From NCBI GenBank assembly GCA_037147155.1, contig JBAWVR010000046.1, positions 1-6,540 on the forward strand: a stretch of 6,540 nt of DNA. Reading direction: 5' to 3'. The notes beneath the pieces are model-generated. The model made no database searches. It was not told the origin of the DNA and saw nothing but the letters and a program-made list of their open reading frames with translations. Positions 6,330 to 6,540 of the stretch are shown one piece after another. Position 1 is the first letter of the stretch. Each line of letters opens with the position of its first letter. The position numbers and the translations under genes are program-made. This stretch comes from JBAWVR01 sp037147155. Its GTDB lineage: Bacteria > Patescibacteriota > Minisyncoccia > Phycocordibacterales > GWA1-40-21.

Positions 6330-6540
6330 TTATTTAAAAAATGTTTTAATCTTTCTTAAAATAATATACAGGTTTGGCCAGTTTTTTTTGATCTCTATTC
6401 CCCAAAAACCTACTTTTCTATCTATGAAAAATGGTATAAGACATAATGATAGATATATTTTTGACATCTGACGATATCTTGATTCAATTAATATTGAAGT
6501 TTCATCGGCTTGTTTGACGAGAGTGGTGTGTATATTTATG
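6330..6540 (-). CDS. C-terminal fragment of an unidentified protein with the shared basic tail, 5'-partial
   Basis: A frame open to the right edge (first full codon begins at 6539 on the - strand) gives 69 residues ending in TAA at 6332-6330. I do not recognise the protein. It is supported as a real gene end by its position, 51 bases before the acyltransferase start on the same strand, and by its last residues. Fragment residues 42-63 (bases 6416-6351) carry the G-x2-G-x2-I-K-x3-P-x2-Y-x2-L-R motif that also ends the GT8 and second GT11 proteins. By analogy it is probably another glycosyltransferase or sugar-modifying enzyme. The upstream part (residues 1-40) is mixed, with a hydrophobic YLSLCLIPFFI stretch (29-39). 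A run of eight A (coding strand) lies at 6389-6382. Confidence 0.72.
   Translation of the reverse strand, partial: INIHTTLVKQADETSILIESRYRQMSKIYLSLCLIPFFIDRKVGFWGIEIKKNWPNLYIILRKIKTFFK

Overview
The window is an A+T-rich (by eye about one third G+C) bacterial surface-polysaccharide locus. It holds seven protein genes and almost no non-coding DNA. The organism cannot be named from the sequence. None of the five visible start codons has a clear Shine-Dalgarno sequence, and most follow A-rich stretches. This fits Bacteroidota-like bacteria or some uncultivated lineages such as the candidate phyla radiation, but that is a weak inference. TGA is not read as an amino acid in these frames, so the standard bacterial code fits.

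Bases 1-3171 carry three closely packed + strand genes: a GT11-type fucosyltransferase cut by the left edge; a two-domain protein with a putative glycosyltransferase followed by a SAM-dependent methyltransferase-like domain; and a second, divergent GT11-type fucosyltransferase. Bases 3173-6540 carry four closely packed - strand genes. In their reading order these are the C-terminal end of an unidentified protein cut by the right edge, a membrane-bound acyltransferase of the acyltransferase-3 family, and two tandem GT8 glycosyltransferases. The two gene sets converge with a single base between the stop codons at 3171 and 3173. No tRNA, rRNA, CRISPR array, insertion sequence or convincing terminator was seen, and no gene-free stretch exceeds about 50 bases.

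Together the genes look like the sugar-adding and sugar-decorating part of a locus for a cell-surface glycan (O-antigen, capsule or glycoprotein glycan): fucosyl transfer, hexosyl transfer by GT8 enzymes, probable O-methylation and O-acylation. Polymer export, chain polymerisation and nucleotide-sugar synthesis genes are not in the window.

The most interesting observation is a short basic motif, G-x2-G-x2-[LI]-K-x3-P-x2-Y-x2-[LI]-[KR], shared by five of the seven proteins although they belong to unrelated families. It ends four of them. In the fifth it lies exactly at the junction between the glycosyltransferase and methyltransferase domains. The integral membrane acyltransferase lacks it, as does the first fucosyltransferase. 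It may be a common tether to the membrane or to a shared partner. A second notable feature is a 116-bp perfect direct repeat that makes the N-termini of the two GT8 paralogues identical, while the rest of the two genes has diverged and one has unusual active-site motifs.
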